Origin: Spirochaetota bacterium
GTDB lineage: Bacteria > Spirochaetota > UBA4802 > UBA5368
DNA: 64,000 bases
NCBI GenBank assembly: GCA_035477215.1
Contig: DATIKU010000061.1
Span: 1-64,000, forward strand
Direction: 5' to 3'
This document shows positions 18,574 to 28,049 of the stretch, piece by piece. The notes below the pieces were generated by a model, which was not told where the DNA came from, did no database searches, and saw nothing but the letters and a program-made list of their open reading frames with translations. Position numbers and translations under genes: made by a program. How positions within the stretch are numbered: the first letter of the stretch is position 1; each line of letters starts with the position of its first letter.

Positions 18574-20580
18574 ATGAACAACAAGTTCATCCAGGAACAC
18601 AAAAACCATTTTATCGGCTTCCTATTATCCATCTGCCTGTTCATCGCCCTTGGCTTCGTTTACACCCAGACCCGAATTCTCGACGGCCTCGAGAACGGCG
18701 CCGTCAATTTCCGTTTTTTCCTGCGAGACCCCTCGGAGAAAGCGAAAAAACTCCAGGAGGGAGTGCGGATCACGAAAAAAAACCAGCGCTCGCGTGACGA
18801 CATCATCATCCTCGGCATAGATGAAAACACAATCCGCGAATTTACCGGCCAGAATATACACTGGCCGTTCTCCTGGGACATCCACGCCAAGTTCACCCGC
18901 TACGTTGCAACTGGAAACCCCAAGGCCATTTTTTTTGATATCATGTTCCTGGACCATAAAAAACACGAGCAGGAGTTCGCCGACGCGATTCGCGAAGCCG
19001 GCAACGTGTTTCTGGATTTTCCCTTCGAAACGGCGGAGGTGGACGTCAAGTATTCGGACACCGACGATCGAATGGCCATACTGAACCGCCTGCGTTTCCC
19101 CGTCGACCCGAGCGACAGCAGTTATGAGTGGGCCGAAGAGGCCGTGCCTCCCACTACGAAACTTGCCGGGGCCGCGAAGGGAATCGGTTACGCCAACATC
19201 CGCCCGGACGCCGACAGTATAAACCGGAAACTTCCGGTCGTCATCAAACACAAGGGGTTTTATTACCCGTCAATCGACCTCGTTCTCGCCATGCACTATT
19301 TCGACATCGGGGCAAAGGACGTGGAAATCATGATGGGCAAGTATGTTAAGCTAAAGAACCTTCCGACCGAAAAAATGAAAAAGCCGAATCCGGAGAGGGA
19401 GGTGCGGATCCCGATCGACAGCGAGGGGTTCATGGATATCAACTTCATCGGGGGCCCCGGAAGCTTTCAGAACTACCCCTATTATTATTTCTATAACGAC
19501 GGAAAAATCACCAACAAGTCGCTCGAGAACAAGATCATTTTCGTGGCCGCGTACTCTGTTACCGGAATTTCGACCGATATACACAAATCCCCGTACGGAG
19601 ACCTTTTCGGAATCGAGCACCACGCCAACGCGCTCAACACAATCCTCAATCAGGATTTCATCATTAAATTTTCCGAATGGGAGAACGTTCTCATCCTCCT
19701 CGTGATCGCGATTATTCTGGGGCTCCTTGCTCCAAAGCTTTCTATACTGATGTCGATTCTGTTCTCCACCGGCTTCGGGCTGGTATACATCGTGGCCGCA
19801 TACCTGCTCTTCGACACGATGAACCTTCTCTGCGTATTCGCCACTCCCGTCATTCAGATCGGAGGAACCTTTACGCTGATTACCGTTTACCGGGTTATGA
19901 CCGAGCAGCGCGAGAAAAAATACATCCGCCAGACCTTTTCCAAGTTTGTTTCCAAGTCGGTCGTCGATGAACTGCTCAAACACCCCGACAAGCTGAAGCT
20001 CGGCGGAGAGAAAAAGATACTCACCGTGCTCTTCTCCGATATCCGCGGTTTTACCACCATCTCGGAGCGCCTCACCCCCGAGGCCCTTGTCGAACACCTC
20101 AACGAGTACCTCCAGGCCATGACCGACATCGTCTTCAAGTACCTCGGTACGCTCGATAAATACGTCGGTGACGAGATTATGGCCTTCTGGGGAGCTCCGA
20201 TCCCACAGGACGACCACGCCGTTCTCGCGGCCAAAGCCGCGGTCGAAATGATGCACGTACTCGATGGGCTCAACAAAAAATGGGTCACCGAGGGCAAACC
20301 CGAGCTCCACATAGGCATAGGACTTAACACCGGCGACATGGTCGTCGGCAACATGGGTTCGGCATCGCGAATGGATTATACGCTTATGGGCGACAACGTA
20401 AACCTTGGAGCCCGGCTCGAGGGCACCAACAAGGTGTATGGAACCGGCATAATTATAAGCGAGGTGACATACGAGTACGTAAAGGAGCACATCATTGCCC
20501 GCGAGCTCGATCTGATCCAGGTAAAGGGTAAGAAGTTGCCGGTTAAAATTTACGAATTAGTCGATATTATAGAGGGCTAA
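18574..20580 (+). CDS. Adenylate cyclase with CHASE2 sensor domain
   Basis: The protein has 668 residues from ATG 18574, preceded by GAGGGA. A first membrane helix (about 12-31) is followed by an extracytoplasmic CHASE2 domain (to about residue 370), three closely spaced membrane helices (about 375-450) and a class III cyclase domain from residue 480. Metal-binding aspartates are D489 (LFSDIRGF) and D533 (YVGDEIMAFWGAP); K529 and D601 are the adenine-selecting pair, so the product should be cAMP. It stands alone on the plus strand between two minus-strand genes, and its last 24 bases overlap the AsmA-like gene convergently. Confidence 0.93.
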   Translation: MNNKFIQEHKNHFIGFLLSICLFIALGFVYTQTRILDGLENGAVNFRFFLRDPSEKAKKLQEGVRITKKNQRSRDDIIILGIDENTIREFTGQNIHWPFSWDIHAKFTRYVATGNPKAIFFDIMFLDHKKHEQEFADAIREAGNVFLDFPFETAEVDVKYSDTDDRMAILNRLRFPVDPSDSSYEWAEEAVPPTTKLAGAAKGIGYANIRPDADSINRKLPVVIKHKGFYYPSIDLVLAMHYFDIGAKDVEIMMGKYVKLKNLPTEKMKKPNPEREVRIPIDSEGFMDINFIGGPGSFQNYPYYYFYNDGKITNKSLENKIIFVAAYSVTGISTDIHKSPYGDLFGIEHHANALNTILNQDFIIKFSEWENVLILLVIAIILGLLAPKLSILMSILFSTGFGLVYIVAAYLLFDTMNLLCVFATPVIQIGGTFTLITVYRVMTEQREKKYIRQTFSKFVSKSVVDELLKHPDKLKLGGEKKILTVLFSDIRGFTTISERLTPEALVEHLNEYLQAMTDIVFKYLGTLDKYVGDEIMAFWGAPIPQDDHAVLAAKAAVEMMHVLDGLNKKWVTEGKPELHIGIGLNTGDMVVGNMGSASRMDYTLMGDNVNLGARLEGTNKVYGTGIIISEVTYEYVKEHIIARELDLIQVKGKKLPVKIYELVDIIEG

Positions 20581-22854
20581 TTCGGCCGAATCCTTTTTGT
20601 TCATCACCCGAAGCACCGGCGCGAACAGGCGTCCCGTTATCACCAGCGGGGCGTTTGTCATTTTGCCGGGCGCGTCTTCCGTTCCGATCCCCATATAGGT
20701 GAAATTGATCGGTAGGCGCAGGCCATCCTGGGGTCGGAAGGCACCGTATCCGCTTGCGCTCAGTGAATCCCCGCTGAAAACCACATTGCTGAAGTATACG
20801 TTTTCCGCCGATTGGTTCGCCGAAAGCGTAACCCTGGTGAAACCGATATCTCCGATTGAAGGCTCATCAAGACCGTTGGCGACAACGAATTTCTTCAGTC
20901 GTTTCTGGAACACCGTATCGCTTAAACGCCCGGAATCCATTCCAAGGTTGAACTCGAACTTCCCGTTGTCCAGAAGGTGCGCCTTCCTGGTGCCGCTGAA
21001 TTCGAATTTGAAATCCGCTCCCAGTGTTCCCGACATAGAGCCTTCCACTCCGAGGCTTCTGCCGATCTCCTCAAGATTGATTCCCGTAATCCTGCCCCAC
21101 ACTGACCCCCCAGGATAATCGCTTTTAAGGTACGCGCGCATTTCAAGACCGTACTCGCCCCCCAACCCGGAAAGTGCGAACTCCTCGAGCCTGAGGTATC
21201 CGTCCGCGAGTCGAAACCTGGATTTCAGATTGCTCAGGGCCGCCCTCCCGCCGAAGAGCAGCTTTTCCACGTTGAAATCACATTCGATCGTGTTGTTATT
21301 CACGAAAACCCCCAACGGAGTTTTCATGAAAAATATCTGTTCGTATCCCCGGGCCTTGTCTTCAAACGCGTCTGTGTAAAGTTTTTTCAATGCACCGCCG
21401 GCCGTCTTTATCGGGTAGAGCGCCTCCATCCTTCTGGAATTAAACGCGAACCCGCTTTCGGAAACAAGCGGCATCCATCCCGCAATATATCCTTCACCTT
21501 TCAGCCCAAGGTCCGACCGGCCCTTCCGCGCGTCCACGGAAACCAGGAACGCCCCGTCGGCGATTGTCAGGTGTGCAGCGGGCGCCGAGAGTAGCGTGGT
21601 CTTCCTGCCATCGGCCTTCCTCGTTATGGAAAAATCATCAAGTCTCATGACAAGCGACACGTTCGTGGATCGTTTATGCCGGATGTCATATGAAAAGCGG
21701 CCCGTGCCTTCTATGGAACCTTGATAAGACACATTTTCCCACGGTATCAGCCATTCCGAAAGTCGCGCGAGATCGATCCTGCAGCGTTCGAGAAGCACAT
21801 CGAAATATTCCTCTTGATTGCTGCTACAGTATATTCCGCTGGCGTTAATCCTCGACGAATCATCGCCGATATCGATCTTCCGAACGATTATGCGTTTGCC
21901 GGCATTCAACACATCGGCGGCAAGTGCGATGTTCAGGTTCTCGTTCGCCACTACACTGCGTGCTCCCTCCTGCCGTTGTTCGACGAGATTCAGGTTGTTC
22001 AATTCCGCCGTAGCGTCGATGCTTGCATGCCCGTCCATGACATGCACGGTCGCACCGGCCGACAACCCGCCGAAAACCGCATATGGCGGCGACATCAGTT
22101 TCGCGTTGATATGCGATATATCTAAATTCTCCACTGAAAAGCGATGGACGGACGAGTACCCCCGTCCATTACCGGCGCGATAAACCGTCCCCCTGGCCGT
22201 TACGCTCCCCCTGCTGATCTCCCTGCTGCCGAAAGGCACCAGAATGCCGTTAAGGTAATAATTCACCGCATCTTTTCTGAAATTCAGCCCAATGGATACT
22301 TTTCGACATTCAACTGAAATCCTGCCGCCAACCAGGTATTCAACATACATGATCCTGCCATTGGAGAGGAGCACGCTGAAATCATCCATGTCGACATCGC
22401 TGACTTCAGCGAGCGGTTTGCCCGACATGAACAGATCGCGCAGGGTCTCACCGTAACCAAGGTTATATCTTTTTAACAGGGTGATCTGGGGATGGTCGAA
22501 ACGGATTCCAGTTATGCTGATCTTTTTACTCAACAGCGCAGGAAGGTTAAGGTCGATGGTGACCGATGGACTCCGGATCAGACTTATGTTGTCGTTGAAA
22601 TCGCTCGAAATCGACACGTCGAGGTTGACTATCCGTACATTGCCGGCAAGCGTCAGCCTGACATCCTCAAACTTTACGGCCTTGCCAAAGTTGTCCTTGA
22701 AGAAAACGCTGAGCGAATCTTTCAACAGCCGCTCCGGGGCGACCCATGACAGGTATAATCGCAAGACTATTACCATCGCAAAAAGGGCCGCGGCGGCGGC
22801 TCCAATTTTAAACAGTATTGACTTTTTTACGGCTTTCTTTATTATGTTGGGCAT
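20557..22854 (-). CDS. AsmA-like envelope protein
   Basis: The protein has 765 residues with a single N-terminal membrane anchor (residues 13-34, ILFKIGAAAAALFAMVIVL) and a long beta-rich remainder. The opening FKDNFGKAVKFEDVRLTLAG is typical of AsmA/DUF748-type proteins, and the end contains the AsmA-C-like segment (LGVEGSMSGTLGADFKFEF). Such proteins span the periplasm as bridges for lipid traffic between membranes. Its stop lies within the 3' end of the cyclase gene. Confidence 0.8.
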   Translation of the reverse strand: MPNIIKKAVKKSILFKIGAAAAALFAMVIVLRLYLSWVAPERLLKDSLSVFFKDNFGKAVKFEDVRLTLAGNVRIVNLDVSISSDFNDNISLIRSPSVTIDLNLPALLSKKISITGIRFDHPQITLLKRYNLGYGETLRDLFMSGKPLAEVSDVDMDDFSVLLSNGRIMYVEYLVGGRISVECRKVSIGLNFRKDAVNYYLNGILVPFGSREISRGSVTARGTVYRAGNGRGYSSVHRFSVENLDISHINAKLMSPPYAVFGGLSAGATVHVMDGHASIDATAELNNLNLVEQRQEGARSVVANENLNIALAADVLNAGKRIIVRKIDIGDDSSRINASGIYCSSNQEEYFDVLLERCRIDLARLSEWLIPWENVSYQGSIEGTGRFSYDIRHKRSTNVSLVMRLDDFSITRKADGRKTTLLSAPAAHLTIADGAFLVSVDARKGRSDLGLKGEGYIAGWMPLVSESGFAFNSRRMEALYPIKTAGGALKKLYTDAFEDKARGYEQIFFMKTPLGVFVNNNTIECDFNVEKLLFGGRAALSNLKSRFRLADGYLRLEEFALSGLGGEYGLEMRAYLKSDYPGGSVWGRITGINLEEIGRSLGVEGSMSGTLGADFKFEFSGTRKAHLLDNGKFEFNLGMDSGRLSDTVFQKRLKKFVVANGLDEPSIGDIGFTRVTLSANQSAENVYFSNVVFSGDSLSASGYGAFRPQDGLRLPINFTYMGIGTEDAPGKMTNAPLVITGRLFAPVLRVMNKKDSAELALYNID

Positions 22855-22934
22855 GGCATGTTTTCGTGCATTTCTTAAAACAACAATGAGATCGCGTCAA
22901 GTACATTAGCCCCGGTGAATTGGTAAATAAGGTC

Positions 22935-23258
22935 ATGCCTGAAAAACGATACATCAAGAAGCTTCTGCAGATATCAGAGAAATTCGATATCGATCGCTAT
23001 GAAGATCCTGATTTCGTCAGGTCCCACGTTTCCTATGAGGGAATGCCCCGGAAACACGCGACCGACAATAAAAAAATAGTGCTGCTTACCGATCCTTTTT
23101 CCGATGAAAACCGTTTTTATGAGTTTCCTATCAGCGCCATCAGCTTTATCGAAGAAATCGGTACGATTGCTTCGGAGGACGGCCGAAGCGCCCAGAAACT
23201 GCGCCTCTGGATAAAAAAAGGCACACTTGGGCTCAGGTACACGCCTTTCATCGTCTGA
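22935..23258 (+). CDS. Hypothetical protein
   Basis: This frame of 107 codons starts at ATG 22935; a TTG at 22920 is also possible and neither has a good ribosome site. I do not recognise a family. It looks soluble, with a basic N-terminus (MPEKRYIKKLLQISEKFDI) and a C-terminal beta-rich part (KLRLWIKKGTLGLRYTPFIV). It lies 115 bases upstream of the DHH phosphoesterase on the same strand and may share its transcript. Confidence 0.6.
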   Translation: MPEKRYIKKLLQISEKFDIDRYEDPDFVRSHVSYEGMPRKHATDNKKIVLLTDPFSDENRFYEFPISAISFIEEIGTIASEDGRSAQKLRLWIKKGTLGLRYTPFIV

Positions 23259-23373
23259 ATCGCTTTGGTGTTTGAGGGAGTTTATTCCGATTATTATTTG
23301 CATTTTTTGTTGTCTTCGCTATTATTAGCGGAGATGGGCGCTTTCTCAACCTCATCCTGCTCCGGTAAGGGCG

Positions 23374-24585
23374 ATGAGGCGTAGAACACTTCTCTTCGGT
23401 TCGGGAAAAGGCATGGCCAAACGCGCGATCGCGACTATTCGGGAAAAGAACATCATCATCAACAACATCATAGAGATGATGCTTGCGCGGAATAATTTTC
23501 TAATCTGCGGACATAAAAACCCCGATGAAGACTGCATCGCGAGCATGGTGGCTTTCGCCATTCTGCTTACCAGGTTCGACAAGTTCCCGCAGATATACCT
23601 TCCCGGAGCGGTTCCCGGTAATTTACAGTACCTGATAAACATCTGCAAATACAATTCCATACGGATCGTCAGCGGAAGGCTAAGAATAGTGAACAGCGTC
23701 GAAGCGATCGTAATCTGCGATACGCCCAAACGTTCCATGCTCGACATCAATCAAAAAATCGTCCGCATGATGAATACAGAGGCAATCGTAAAGATCGAGA
23801 TCGACCACCACCTCGGAGGCGACAGCGATTATATCGGCATGCCGGCCTACTCCCTGGTGACCGCGGCCTCATCCGCGAGCGAGCTTGTGGGTTACCTCGC
23901 CCTTAAGTTGCGCGGCAGGAAAGTGATCCTCAACAGGTACCTGATATCCGACCCGTTCTCCCGCAACTTTGTTCTGGCGATCCTTACCGGCATTCTGGGC
24001 GACACACAAAAGGGGCAGTTCCTGAAATCCCGGAGGGAAAAAAAGTTTTACGACATCTTCTCCGGGATGTACAACTCCATCCTCGAACGGATGACCGTGA
24101 GAGACACCAATTTCACCAACATGGAGCAGATATTCCGCGAGCTCCAGCATCTGACCGCGCGCGAGGTGGCCTGTTACGAATACATCAACGAACGACGACG
24201 CTTTTCCGAGTCAATAGGGTATGTGATTCTGCATGAAGACGATATGGGATACCTTTACCGTGAGTTCGACAATGAAATCATCACCACCGTCACCAAGGCG
24301 ATAGCCAACACCCTTGCCGAAAAGAGCGGCAGACTCAGTCTTATCTGCTTCGCGGACGGAACCGGAGCCGAAAAACTGGTGCAGTTTCGCATGCGTCGCG
24401 GCCATCTTTTCAGGAGCTTTGACCTGAGGGACGTACTGAAGCTGCTCAATATCGCCAACGGCGGTGGCCACGAAGGGGCCATAGGGTTCCGCTTTCCCCG
24501 AAAGAGCATCCCCGACGTGGACGCGTACGTCGCGGGGATGATCCCACTCATAGAACAGGCGGTCGAGCGCACACTGAAGGCGTGA
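23374..24585 (+). CDS. DHH/DHHA1 family phosphoesterase
   Basis: The protein has 403 residues from ATG 23374; ATG 23413 is an alternative start. The DHH domain shows GHKNPDEDCIASM (residues 47-59), an ICDTPKRS segment and the metal-binding EIDHHLGG. The C-terminal DHHA1 motif is NGGGHEGAIGF. The family includes nanoRNases and cyclic di-AMP or pApA phosphodiesterases. The sequence does not decide between these, and no GGDEF or PAS domain is fused to it. The gene ends nine bases before the convergent phosphatase gene. Confidence 0.87.
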   Translation: MRRRTLLFGSGKGMAKRAIATIREKNIIINNIIEMMLARNNFLICGHKNPDEDCIASMVAFAILLTRFDKFPQIYLPGAVPGNLQYLINICKYNSIRIVSGRLRIVNSVEAIVICDTPKRSMLDINQKIVRMMNTEAIVKIEIDHHLGGDSDYIGMPAYSLVTAASSASELVGYLALKLRGRKVILNRYLISDPFSRNFVLAILTGILGDTQKGQFLKSRREKKFYDIFSGMYNSILERMTVRDTNFTNMEQIFRELQHLTAREVACYEYINERRRFSESIGYVILHEDDMGYLYREFDNEIITTVTKAIANTLAEKSGRLSLICFADGTGAEKLVQFRMRRGHLFRSFDLRDVLKLLNIANGGGHEGAIGFRFPRKSIPDVDAYVAGMIPLIEQAVERTLKA

Positions 24586-24594
24586 CGCCGGGCC

Positions 24595-26814
24595 TCATTT
24601 CATTTTTCTTAGCTCATTCAGTTCGAAAAGCGCGAGTTTATTGTCCGCGTCGAGATTGGCGACCTTCTCGAAACATCGTATCGCCTCCGCGCGGTTGTCC
24701 CGCTTCTTGTGCGACATCCCCAGCGCGAAATGCGCATTGGCGAAATTCTGATCTATCCTGACCGCCTCCTCGAGCACGTCGATCGAGTTCTGATAGTCCA
24801 TCATCTGGTAGTACGCGGCTCCCGCGATATAGAAGGCGAATTTGTTTCGCTTGTCGCCGGCTATGTACGACTGGATGCATTCAATCGTTTTTGCGTAGTT
24901 ATTGACCCTGAAATAATTCTTGGCGAGGTTGTACATAAGTTTTTTGTTTTCCGGATACAACGAAAGCCCTCGCTCCAGGTGTTCTATGGCCTCGTAGTAA
25001 CGGTTCTCCGTCACCAGCTTCTTCGAGTTCTTGATGATATCAACCGCCGCGTCGCGCGTGAGCTCCACAACTAAAAGGGTAATATCGTCCTCGACCTGCG
25101 CGCTGCCGATAAAGCGCTGCACGTCCTCTATGATCGCGCTGGTAAAGTCCTCGAGCGGCAGGTTACGGTTCTTCACGACCATGTTCTGAAGTCGGTCGAG
25201 TGAATATTCGCGCCTTTCCGCGTCGATCGCCTCCGGTATACCGTCCGTGTACATGATAAGCCTGTCACCGTATTTCATCTTCGAGGTCTTTTCCTCGTAG
25301 GTGTCCCGCGCCTCCTCGATGGCGCCGATGAAGAGGCCATTTGTGTCGAGCAGCTCGGTCGATTCCGCCCCCGCACGGAGCAGGATGGCCTTCTGGTGGC
25401 TCGCGTTCGCGTACGTTATGGTGTAGTCCTCGTCAATCGACAGGAAAAAGCAGGTCAGGTAATCCTGGGTTTTGACGTGGTCGATGATGTTCTGGTTCAC
25501 TTCCTGGAATATACGCCTCGGCGAGTCGTTTTTGTTGCAGGCGTTGCTGAATGATATCTTGGCCATCGTCGTCACAAGCGCCGCCGGAATACCGTGACCC
25601 GAAACGTCGGCCATGAGGAGGCCCAGCTTGTTGCCCTTCAACTGATAAACGTCATAAAAGTCTCCCCCGATTTTCTCCATCGCGATATAGCGTATTGAAA
25701 ATTTAAGCTCGTTCCAGTCGTCTATGCGGCCGGGAAGGATGCCCCGCTGAATGGTACTCGCGATATCGAGCTGTTTCTGGATGAGGTCGTCCCGCTCCTT
25801 CAGGTCGGCGAGTGCTCCCTGAAGCTCCGCCGTGCGCTGTTCCACCTTCATCTCGATGTTTTTACGGTACTCCCTGATCTCGCGGGCCATTTCAACGAAA
25901 CCGAACTCGATCGCCGAGAACTCCTTGTCGAGGGAAAGGACGCGGAATTCCGCGTCGCCTCCGGTCGAGATTTCTCTCGCCACACGGCTCATCTCCCTGA
26001 GCACCCGGAGGATGGAGCTGGAGTTGACGGACATGAGAAAAGCCATCGTGATAATGGCAACGAGGAGGTACACGATTACCGCCGTCATGTCCGCCTGGTA
26101 ATAAAAGCGGCTCTTTTCCATCAGCGCCGCGAAGGTGAGAAGCGCGAGCACCATGAGAATGAGGAAAAACGAGAACTTAACCCTCACTCCGCTCAGTACC
26201 CTCGGATAGGTAACAACCCCGCGCGCGAGGAGGGTATTATAACAGGTCGCCCGCTCGTAGCCGGTGATGATCTCGGTGAAAAGATACGTGGACATCCCAT
26301 ACAGTATAAAAACCACGAGTGTCGCAATCCCGATGATCTTGACCATCATCTTGAAAACCGCCGGATCGAAGGTACCGCCGAGATGCATGTCGGCATATAA
26401 CGCGGCGATTAACAGAATCCCGCTGAGCAGCGCGTAAAACACGGAGCTGAACATATTATGCAGAGAAAGATCGGACACATTCCCGTACAGCCTGCGGAGC
26501 TCTTCATCGCCGATTTCGCCATGAAGGATCCCACCGTCAAAGTGCCTGTTGACCATCCTGAGCGATTTAAAAAAAGCCGGAACCCCCATACGCGTCAGCA
26601 GACCGAACTGCATATAATGGAGCGCCGTCACCGTCGCGACGACCCAGGGGAACCATTTGATAATGAGGATGTTTATCTGTTCGACCGACGAGAGGAGAAA
26701 GGAAGTGCCGAGGAAATAACCGAACACCGCGCCCACCCATCCGCCGAAAACGGTCAGAAAGGCGAGCGCAAAAGTGTAACTGATTTTTCTTGCGAGAAAG
26801 TAGAATAATCTCAT
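24595..26814 (-). CDS. Membrane SpoIIE-type PP2C phosphatase with TPR tail
   Basis: The protein has 739 residues. About six membrane helices (residues 10-260) are followed by a HAMP-like linker (SILRVLREMSRVAREIS) and a coiled coil (IEMKVEQRTAELQGALADLK). The SpoIIE/RsbU phosphatase domain spans about 350-560, with GGDFYDVYQ, MADVSGHGIPAAL and MYTDGIPEAID for metal binding. Four TPR units lie at about 600-739. Such enzymes dephosphorylate anti-sigma antagonists in partner-switching; no partner gene is near. The signal is probably sensed in or through the membrane. Confidence 0.93.
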   Translation of the reverse strand: MRLFYFLARKISYTFALAFLTVFGGWVGAVFGYFLGTSFLLSSVEQINILIIKWFPWVVATVTALHYMQFGLLTRMGVPAFFKSLRMVNRHFDGGILHGEIGDEELRRLYGNVSDLSLHNMFSSVFYALLSGILLIAALYADMHLGGTFDPAVFKMMVKIIGIATLVVFILYGMSTYLFTEIITGYERATCYNTLLARGVVTYPRVLSGVRVKFSFFLILMVLALLTFAALMEKSRFYYQADMTAVIVYLLVAIITMAFLMSVNSSSILRVLREMSRVAREISTGGDAEFRVLSLDKEFSAIEFGFVEMAREIREYRKNIEMKVEQRTAELQGALADLKERDDLIQKQLDIASTIQRGILPGRIDDWNELKFSIRYIAMEKIGGDFYDVYQLKGNKLGLLMADVSGHGIPAALVTTMAKISFSNACNKNDSPRRIFQEVNQNIIDHVKTQDYLTCFFLSIDEDYTITYANASHQKAILLRAGAESTELLDTNGLFIGAIEEARDTYEEKTSKMKYGDRLIMYTDGIPEAIDAERREYSLDRLQNMVVKNRNLPLEDFTSAIIEDVQRFIGSAQVEDDITLLVVELTRDAAVDIIKNSKKLVTENRYYEAIEHLERGLSLYPENKKLMYNLAKNYFRVNNYAKTIECIQSYIAGDKRNKFAFYIAGAAYYQMMDYQNSIDVLEEAVRIDQNFANAHFALGMSHKKRDNRAEAIRCFEKVANLDADNKLALFELNELRKMK

Positions 26815-26848
26815 ATCGGCACCTTGTTACACTGGATCACGCGCCCTT

Positions 26849-27952
26849 TCACAGGGCGACAACCGCGAAAACGCCGAAGTGGTCCGAGGGATGTATTTCC
26901 TCGTACGGACGGTCGAAACACACCGAAGCGTCCACGACCGGCCCGGCGCCGAGCGATTCGTTGAGCAGAATGAAGTCTATCCTCTTTCCGGTTGCTTCAT
27001 TTATACTGTTGAGGTGCTCGTATAAAGAATCAAACCTTTTTTCATTATCGGTTAAATAAAAGCTTTTGATGTTCATATTAATGGCCGGATTCCAGGTGTA
27101 TCCGGGGAGGCGCGATACGCGCGACCAGACGTCACTGTAACCCTTGTCCGCCATGATCCGCATCTCCGGGCTGCCTATCTCAGCGTTGAAATCGCCCATC
27201 ACCACCAGGGGCGCCCCGCAGGGAACGAGGGTATCAAGGTATTGGGCCATCGCCGCGGCCTCGCTCATGCGCCACTCATTGTCGGAAGCGAGGGCCTTCT
27301 GCGCCTCCGCGTATTGGGCATCGCCATAACTCCACTTCTCATTGAGCCTCTTCAGGGTTGTGCGTGTAGCCCCGTCGCCGGGCGGCGAGGCGTGCCAGTG
27401 CGTCACGGCCGCGTAGAGGTCTTTGCCGTTCACCTTCATCCTGCCGACAAGCACCTGGGTGGCGTCCTGCGTGTGAAAGGAAAAAGTATTGCCGATAAAC
27501 CCGCCGCCCGAAAGCTGCTTTCTGCCCGCGATCGAAAGGCCGAGGTCCTTTTTCGCGAGGATAGCATCTCCCTCACGGAGATTCCACGGTAACCCCACCC
27601 TGCCGATATGCAGGCCGGAAACGCCCACGTGATAGATATAATCGTAATCGATTTCCTTCGCCAGTCGCTGGATGTAGTCCGGAAGGAAGTTGGCCTCGTT
27701 GATTCCAATGATATCCGGATCGAGGCGCCGTATTTCCGCAAGAAGGCCCTGAAAACGCGTCTCACGACGCTCAGGAGTCTCGTATTCCCCCATGATAAGC
27801 GTTCCCTTGTAGTCCAGGCCCGACCATATATTGATGCTCATGAGCCTTAGATTTTCCCGCACGGCTCCGGTCTCGTTTTGCTTCCGGCCGCAACCGATCG
27901 CCGTCATTACGACGACCAGAAAGATGAACAACGATATGGAACGTTTACCCAT
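26849..27952 (-). CDS. Lipoprotein of the endonuclease/exonuclease/phosphatase fold
   Basis: The protein has 367 residues with a lipoprotein signal (VVVMTAIGC, lipid-modified Cys at 21). EEP-fold motifs follow: a metal-binding Glu in GINEANF, VMGDFNAEIGSP with Asp-x-Asn, and the C-terminal catalytic SDHFGV. The fold covers nucleases, sphingomyelinases and inositol phosphatases. Export argues for an extracytoplasmic phosphodiesterase, but the substrate is unknown. GGAGGAAG precedes the ATG. A cluster of DnaA-box-like sites lies in its upstream region. Confidence 0.85.
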   Translation of the reverse strand: MGKRSISLFIFLVVVMTAIGCGRKQNETGAVRENLRLMSINIWSGLDYKGTLIMGEYETPERRETRFQGLLAEIRRLDPDIIGINEANFLPDYIQRLAKEIDYDYIYHVGVSGLHIGRVGLPWNLREGDAILAKKDLGLSIAGRKQLSGGGFIGNTFSFHTQDATQVLVGRMKVNGKDLYAAVTHWHASPPGDGATRTTLKRLNEKWSYGDAQYAEAQKALASDNEWRMSEAAAMAQYLDTLVPCGAPLVVMGDFNAEIGSPEMRIMADKGYSDVWSRVSRLPGYTWNPAINMNIKSFYLTDNEKRFDSLYEHLNSINEATGKRIDFILLNESLGAGPVVDASVCFDRPYEEIHPSDHFGVFAVVAL

Positions 27953-27976
27953 TCCGACTTCCTCCGAATGCGTAAT

Positions 27977-28008
27977 TTATCCACGTTTGTGGATAAGTTT
28001 GTTGATAA
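27977..28008. promoter_or_regulatory. Cluster of three DnaA-box-like 9-mers
   Basis: In the 97-base gap upstream of the EEP lipoprotein gene, TTATCCACG (27977-27985), TGTGGATAA (27988-27996, an exact DnaA box on the minus strand) and TGTTGATAA (28000-28008, one mismatch) sit within 32 bases. The first two also form an 8-bp hairpin around GTTT. DnaA titration or local regulation is possible. No dnaA or dnaN is nearby, so an origin is not supported. Confidence 0.4.
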
Positions 28009-28049
28009 CTGTAGCATTTTTACACATAGCAAACAACGCTAATGTTGTT

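Noticed and set aside
19351-20490. A 379-codon minus-strand open frame
   Set aside because: It is antisense to the cyclase domain of the CHASE2 adenylate cyclase and has no motif of its own.
27953-28049. Possible replication origin
   Set aside because: DnaA-box-like sites are present, but there is no dnaA, dnaN, gyrB or AT-rich unwinding region nearby, so only the site cluster is reported.
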